The notes under the pieces: generated by a model
Database searches by the model: none
The model's input: only the letters and a program-made list of their open reading frames with translations
Told to the model about the DNA's origin: nothing
Part shown: positions 60,476 to 64,000 of the stretch, one piece after another
Layout: each line of letters starts with the position of its first letter
Numbering within the stretch: the stretch's first letter is position 1
Made by a program: the position numbers and the translations under genes
Assembly: GCA_002425765.1 (NCBI GenBank)
Contig: DIMW01000012.1
Location: 1 to 64,000 of the forward strand
Reading direction: 5' to 3'
Origin: Spirochaetaceae bacterium UBA5556
GTDB taxonomy: Bacteria > Spirochaetota > Spirochaetia > Treponematales > Rectinemataceae
Length of the DNA: 64,000 bases

Positions 60476-63400
60476 ATGAAATTTGTGAAAAGGTTTCTCC
60501 CTCTGTTGGTGGTAGTAGCGTTGATTTTTGCATCCTGTGCTACCAACACTGGTCAGGTACCACAGGGAACAGAAACTCCACCAACTGTCACCCAAACCAC
60601 CCCGCCAGAGGCTCAACCAGGACAACCTTCTGTAGAGAAATACGTGCTGCAGAACTTATTCCAACAAGCCACCACACTGAAAGCCGAAGCGACAGATTTC
60701 GGTTTAAAGTCGGTAGATTCAGATGGTTTTCTCGCGGCGAGCAACCAGCACGACGCTGTCGCCACGGAATACAACAACCTCGTCGAAACTCCTGCCGAGT
60801 ATGACGGCGTAAAGGCATATCCATTAAAGGCCGCACTCGAGGCACTCGTCTCAACGTGGGACGCGCTCATTCAGAAAGACCTGCCGCTTCGCGCGGACCA
60901 AGTGAAAGGCGCGGCAGAAGAAGCGCAGAACACCGCGGATAATGTCGATGCGCGCACCCAGGCGCCTATGCAGTATGATGCTGGTCTGCGCTATTATTCG
61001 CAGGCATCGACGTTCGCCGATGCGTCCAATTACAAGGAAGCCATTCCATCCTATCAGCTGGCCGTGGCGGCATTTGACGCCTCGGCAGCGGCCGCACGGG
61101 TGAATGTGCTTCGCGCCGACATCGAGAAGAACGGCTATGCCAAATATGAAAGCATCCAAATGTATTTCACGATGGGCGAAAACAAATACAACGAGGCACA
61201 AGATCTTTGGCAGAAAGACACGCTCGATGGCATGAACGCAGCGACGGCCGCTTTCAAGGAAGCTCAAACCTATTATTCATTCCTGGATACCAAGGGCGCG
61301 GAACTCAGGGCGCTTGAAGGTAAGGACAAGGCCGCAGGCGCTCAAGCGGAAGCCCTGCAGGTGAAGGCCGATGTCAATGCCCCCGATGAATACCAGCAGG
61401 CCCTGGACATTCTTGCCGAAGCCGACCAGAACATGCAAGACATGAACTACGTGAGCGCTTATTCCTGGTATCTGGATGCGGCGAGCGCTTTTGAAGCCGC
61501 CCGCGATGCAGTCAGTGCCAAGCAGCAGGAAGCCGCAGATGCCGTTGCAAACGCCGAAACCAATCTCGCGGATGCAAAAGACAGGGCTTCAGAGCTTGGG
61601 TTAGAAGACAACATTTATCTTACTGCTGCTGCAGGGCACCTCGACAAAGCCAAGAGTCTCCAGAGCGAGATGCAGTACAACGATGCGCTGTTTGAGGCCA
61701 ATGAAGTATCCAACTACATTGGCCTGTCGGATAACCTTGTGCAACAGGAAGAGCAGATTCGAGAAAAGGCCCGCCTCGAGCAGATCGCGAAGGATAAGGC
61801 CGCCGCCGAAGCTTCGATCGCCGACGCGAAAGCCCGCATGGCCTGGGCCGATCAGGCAGACCTCAAATCGGATTATCCAAAAGAATATAAAGATGCCTCC
61901 ACTTCGATGTCTGGCGCGGAGATAGCCTACAACAACGAGAAATATGTCCCCGCCAAGACCCTTGCGGATGAAGTATCCTCAACTCTCTCCGATGAGTTCC
62001 AGCAGCAAGTGCTGGCCGCCAGGGAGGCCGCAAAGGCAAAGGCTGTTCAAGCCGAAGAGGAAGCTCGTCAGAAAGCAGCCGATAAACAGGCCGCCGACGT
62101 GGCGATTTCCGACGCAGAGACAAGGATGTCGTGGGCCAATGAGAATCAGGTCCGTAATGACTATCCGGATCAATACAAGAGCGCAAGCGTTGCGATGGTA
62201 GGCGCGTATGTGGCCTATGGCAACGAGGACTACGTGCTTTCCAAACAGAAGGCCGAAGAAGTCTCCGGTATTTTCTCGAATGATTTCCAGGCTCAAGTAG
62301 CTTCGGAGCGCGCCGCGAAAGAGCAGCTCGCTCAGGACAAGGCCGCGGCGGATGAAGTTATGCCGAAGGCGCGCGACCGCATGGTCTGGGCCGATCAGAA
62401 CAACATCAAGGCCGAGTATCCGAGCGTGTACAAGGATGCCTCAACCTCCATGTCCGCCGCCGAGATAGCCTATCGCAACGAAAAATACGCCCCCGCCACG
62501 GAACTTGCCAATGAGGTCCTCTCGACGCTCTCCTCCGACTTCGAGGCACAAGTCGCCAGCGACAGAGCAGCAAAAGCGTCCGAAGAGATGAAGACCGAGA
62601 TCGCAAAGGCCAGCAAGGCGGCAGATGCGCTTGGAACTGCCCATTCCCGCATGGCGTGGGCGGATCAGGTTAAACTTGCATCGGACTACCCAGACGAATA
62701 TCGCGACGCAAACACGTCTATGCAGGCTGCCGATACCGCGTATAGTCAGAAAGAGTATGATGCGTCGGTGACACTGTCGAATGATGTCATCCGTATAATT
62801 TCGGACGATTTCATGGCAAAGGTGAATGGAGAAAGAGCAGCCGCCGCTCAGCTCGCTCAGGACAAGGCCGCGGCGGATGAAGTTATGCCGAAGGCGCGCG
62901 ACCGCATGGTCTGGGCCGATCAGAACAACATCAAGGCCGAGTATCCGAGCGTGTACAAGGATGCCTCAACCTCCATGTCCGCCGCCGAGATAGCCTATCG
63001 CAACGAAAAATACGCCCCCGCCACGGAACTTGCCAATGAGGTCCTCTCGACGCTCTCCTCCGACTTCGAGGCACAAGTCGCCAGCGACAGAGCAAAGGCC
63101 AAGCAGGAAGCGCAGGCGGCGATTGCCCAGAACATGAAATATGCGCAGACGGCCATCGCGGACGCCCAGAACAGGTATGATTGGGCGGCTTCCAAGAACG
63201 CAGCCAACAACTATCCCGAACTCTTCAAAAAAGGTGGCGATGCGCTTGCCGACGCCAAGACCGCTTTTACTGCCCTCGATTATGGTCGCGCAAAGGATCT
63301 TGCGGCACAGTCTTACTGGACGCTGATGCAGATCAATGAGTTCGCACCACTGCCCGCGACCTACAAAGTGCGGCTTATCCCGCAGCGCAGAGACTGCCTG

Positions 63401-63604
63401 TGGAGAATCGCAGAGTATGCCTTTATCTACAACAACCCGTACAAGTGGCCGGTGCTGTACAAAGCGAACAAGGCGACTTTCAAAGACCCGTCGAACCCCG
63501 ACTTGATATTCCCTGGACAGATCCTCGTGATACCGAGCATCAAGGGTGAAGCCCGCGAAGGTGCATGGGATCAGAACAAGACCTATCAACCACTTGCCAA
63601 GTAG
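60476..63604 (+). CDS. Large repeat lipoprotein with C-terminal LysM domain
   Basis: The 1042-residue protein has a lipoprotein signal (LIFASCATN). The middle is alpha-helical TPR-like and coiled coil, rich in Ala, Glu and Lys. From about residue 445 there are five helical units of about 85-90 residues with the signature RMxWADQxxxxxxYPxxYKDASTSM, and a sixth diverged one. The C-terminus (about 960-1035) is a LysM-type domain (YKVRLIPQRRDCLWRIAEYAF, ending DLIFPGQILVIPS) that should bind peptidoglycan. It probably tethers or spaces the envelope. It follows a clear GGAGG site and ends before a strong terminator. Confidence 0.9.
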   Translation: MKFVKRFLPLLVVVALIFASCATNTGQVPQGTETPPTVTQTTPPEAQPGQPSVEKYVLQNLFQQATTLKAEATDFGLKSVDSDGFLAASNQHDAVATEYNNLVETPAEYDGVKAYPLKAALEALVSTWDALIQKDLPLRADQVKGAAEEAQNTADNVDARTQAPMQYDAGLRYYSQASTFADASNYKEAIPSYQLAVAAFDASAAAARVNVLRADIEKNGYAKYESIQMYFTMGENKYNEAQDLWQKDTLDGMNAATAAFKEAQTYYSFLDTKGAELRALEGKDKAAGAQAEALQVKADVNAPDEYQQALDILAEADQNMQDMNYVSAYSWYLDAASAFEAARDAVSAKQQEAADAVANAETNLADAKDRASELGLEDNIYLTAAAGHLDKAKSLQSEMQYNDALFEANEVSNYIGLSDNLVQQEEQIREKARLEQIAKDKAAAEASIADAKARMAWADQADLKSDYPKEYKDASTSMSGAEIAYNNEKYVPAKTLADEVSSTLSDEFQQQVLAAREAAKAKAVQAEEEARQKAADKQAADVAISDAETRMSWANENQVRNDYPDQYKSASVAMVGAYVAYGNEDYVLSKQKAEEVSGIFSNDFQAQVASERAAKEQLAQDKAAADEVMPKARDRMVWADQNNIKAEYPSVYKDASTSMSAAEIAYRNEKYAPATELANEVLSTLSSDFEAQVASDRAAKASEEMKTEIAKASKAADALGTAHSRMAWADQVKLASDYPDEYRDANTSMQAADTAYSQKEYDASVTLSNDVIRIISDDFMAKVNGERAAAAQLAQDKAAADEVMPKARDRMVWADQNNIKAEYPSVYKDASTSMSAAEIAYRNEKYAPATELANEVLSTLSSDFEAQVASDRAKAKQEAQAAIAQNMKYAQTAIADAQNRYDWAASKNAANNYPELFKKGGDALADAKTAFTALDYGRAKDLAAQSYWTLMQINEFAPLPATYKVRLIPQRRDCLWRIAEYAFIYNNPYKWPVLYKANKATFKDPSNPDLIFPGQILVIPSIKGEAREGAWDQNKTYQPLAK
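62324..62569 (+). repeat. 246-bp exact direct repeat, copy 1
   Basis: Every base matches the second copy at 62849-63094, offset by 525 bases (175 codons). It encodes most of the third repeat unit. The neighbouring units are similar only at protein level. Confidence 0.95.
62849..63094 (+). repeat. 246-bp exact direct repeat, copy 2
   Basis: This copy encodes most of the fifth unit. The identity ends sharply on both sides, which points to recent duplication or gene conversion in frame. Confidence 0.95.
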
Positions 63605-63618
63605 GGTATAAGTAAAAT

Positions 63619-63647
63619 GAGAGGCCGCCCGCGAGGGCGGCCTCTTT
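63619..63647 (+). terminator. Intrinsic terminator after the LysM lipoprotein gene
   Basis: An 11-bp perfect stem (AGAGGCCGCCC with its complement, loop GCGA) ends in a T-run at 63644-63647. Confidence 0.88.
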
Positions 63648-63687
63648 TGTAAGCACACATTCCCGCTTCACCACAGCGAGTCCTTTT

Positions 63688-64000
63688 TTAGGAATAAAAC
63701 GCGCGCAGAAAGGCGATCATATCCAGGTGATCGGAGGCCGCGATTGTCTCACGGATCGCGTGCATCGCGAGCAGCGGGTGACCGACATCCACGGTGGAAA
63801 TGCCGGTGCGGCTCGCGGTAATGGGACCAATTGTCTTCCCTGGCTGGATATCCGCGCGCGACATATAGCGCTGAATATTGAGATTCGCTTTGGCCGCCGC
63901 GATCTCTGCAATTTGCAGAGAATTGAAATCGGTAGCGTAGTTCATGTTGGCATTCGATTTGACCGCGATACCCTTGCCGAGCACCGGTGTGTAAAACTCG
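63688..64000 (-). CDS. M18-family aminopeptidase, 3' part
   Basis: The visible 103 codons are the C-terminus of a zinc aminopeptidase I (M18) protein; the 5' part lies beyond the window. Conserved stretches are NANMNYATD, ADIQPGKTIGPITASRTGISTVDVG (kept short in the family as a substrate and metal region) and LLAMHAIRE with the last metal-binding histidine. The reading frame stays open to the window edge, so the GTG at 63984 is not the true start. Confidence 0.85.
   Translation of the reverse strand, partial: EFYTPVLGKGIAVKSNANMNYATDFNSLQIAEIAAAKANLNIQRYMSRADIQPGKTIGPITASRTGISTVDVGHPLLAMHAIRETIAASDHLDMIAFLRAFYS

Noticed and set aside
1..64000. CRISPR arrays, rRNA, tRNA genes, insertion sequences, phage genes
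   Set aside because: No regularly spaced repeats, conserved RNA gene sequences, transposase or integrase motifs were seen in any gap or frame. A covariance-model scan would be needed to exclude small RNAs.

Overview
The window looks like chromosomal DNA of a diderm bacterium, most likely a free-living or commensal member of the Spirochaetota. This is inference. It rests on the large repeat-bearing LysM lipoprotein, several spirochaete-style lipoboxes, a long IleS of 1055 residues, and the mix of housekeeping and envelope genes. Most of the window is visibly GC-rich. The first 3.2 kb (secreted caspase plus RCC1-repeat lipoprotein) is clearly AT-rich and looks acquired. No rRNA, tRNA, CRISPR array or insertion sequence was seen.

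Layout. 1-3.2 kb: caspase-like protein and RCC1 lipoprotein. 3.2-7.2 kb: valS, a stand-alone RelA/SpoT-type HD hydrolase and deoC in one operon. 7.4-9.1 kb: an acyl-CoA synthetase. 9.1-21.6 kb: two divergent operons around a double-headed TetR regulator. The minus operon carries a KAS III-like enzyme, a complete branched-chain amino acid type ABC importer, two alpha/beta hydrolases and an SCP2-type thiolase. The plus operon carries tetR, a second KAS III-like enzyme and an acyl-CoA transferase. Similar half-sites lie just downstream of both promoters, so this is probably one regulon for uptake and CoA-dependent breakdown of an unknown acid or ketone. 21.6-24.7 kb: a PadR/HAAS-DUF4097 pair and an MFS exporter. 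24.8-36.3 kb: single genes and small operons (TatD, TcdA, aminotransferase, amidohydrolase, EamA, HD and HD-GYP proteins, Xaa-Pro peptidase, XRE regulator, degenerate M16 peptidase). 36.4-46.5 kb: the information-processing core (rel, prmC, prfA, serS, yraN, rplS, trmD, rimM, khpA, rpsP, dus). 46.6-49.4 kb: a second acyl-CoA synthetase and a second DUF4097 protein. 49.6-55.8 kb: a seven-gene envelope locus (membrane protein, winged-helix regulator, ABC ATPase, two FtsX-type permeases, LolA-like protein, barrel-like protein). 55.8-64 kb: ileS, a DUF3298 lipoprotein, the LysM lipoprotein and the 3' part of an M18 aminopeptidase.

Most notable signals. (1) Several genes without a Shine-Dalgarno site have -35 and -10 boxes placed so that transcription should begin on the start codon (serS, prfA, pepP, the M16 gene, tatD, less clearly the first acyl-CoA synthetase and dus), suggesting widespread leaderless mRNAs. 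(2) The TetR regulon pairs two KAS III-like proteins that each depart from the usual catalytic triad. (3) The long Rel protein has a damaged hydrolase site and an insert in that domain, while a separate HD hydrolase with an intact site is encoded nearby.
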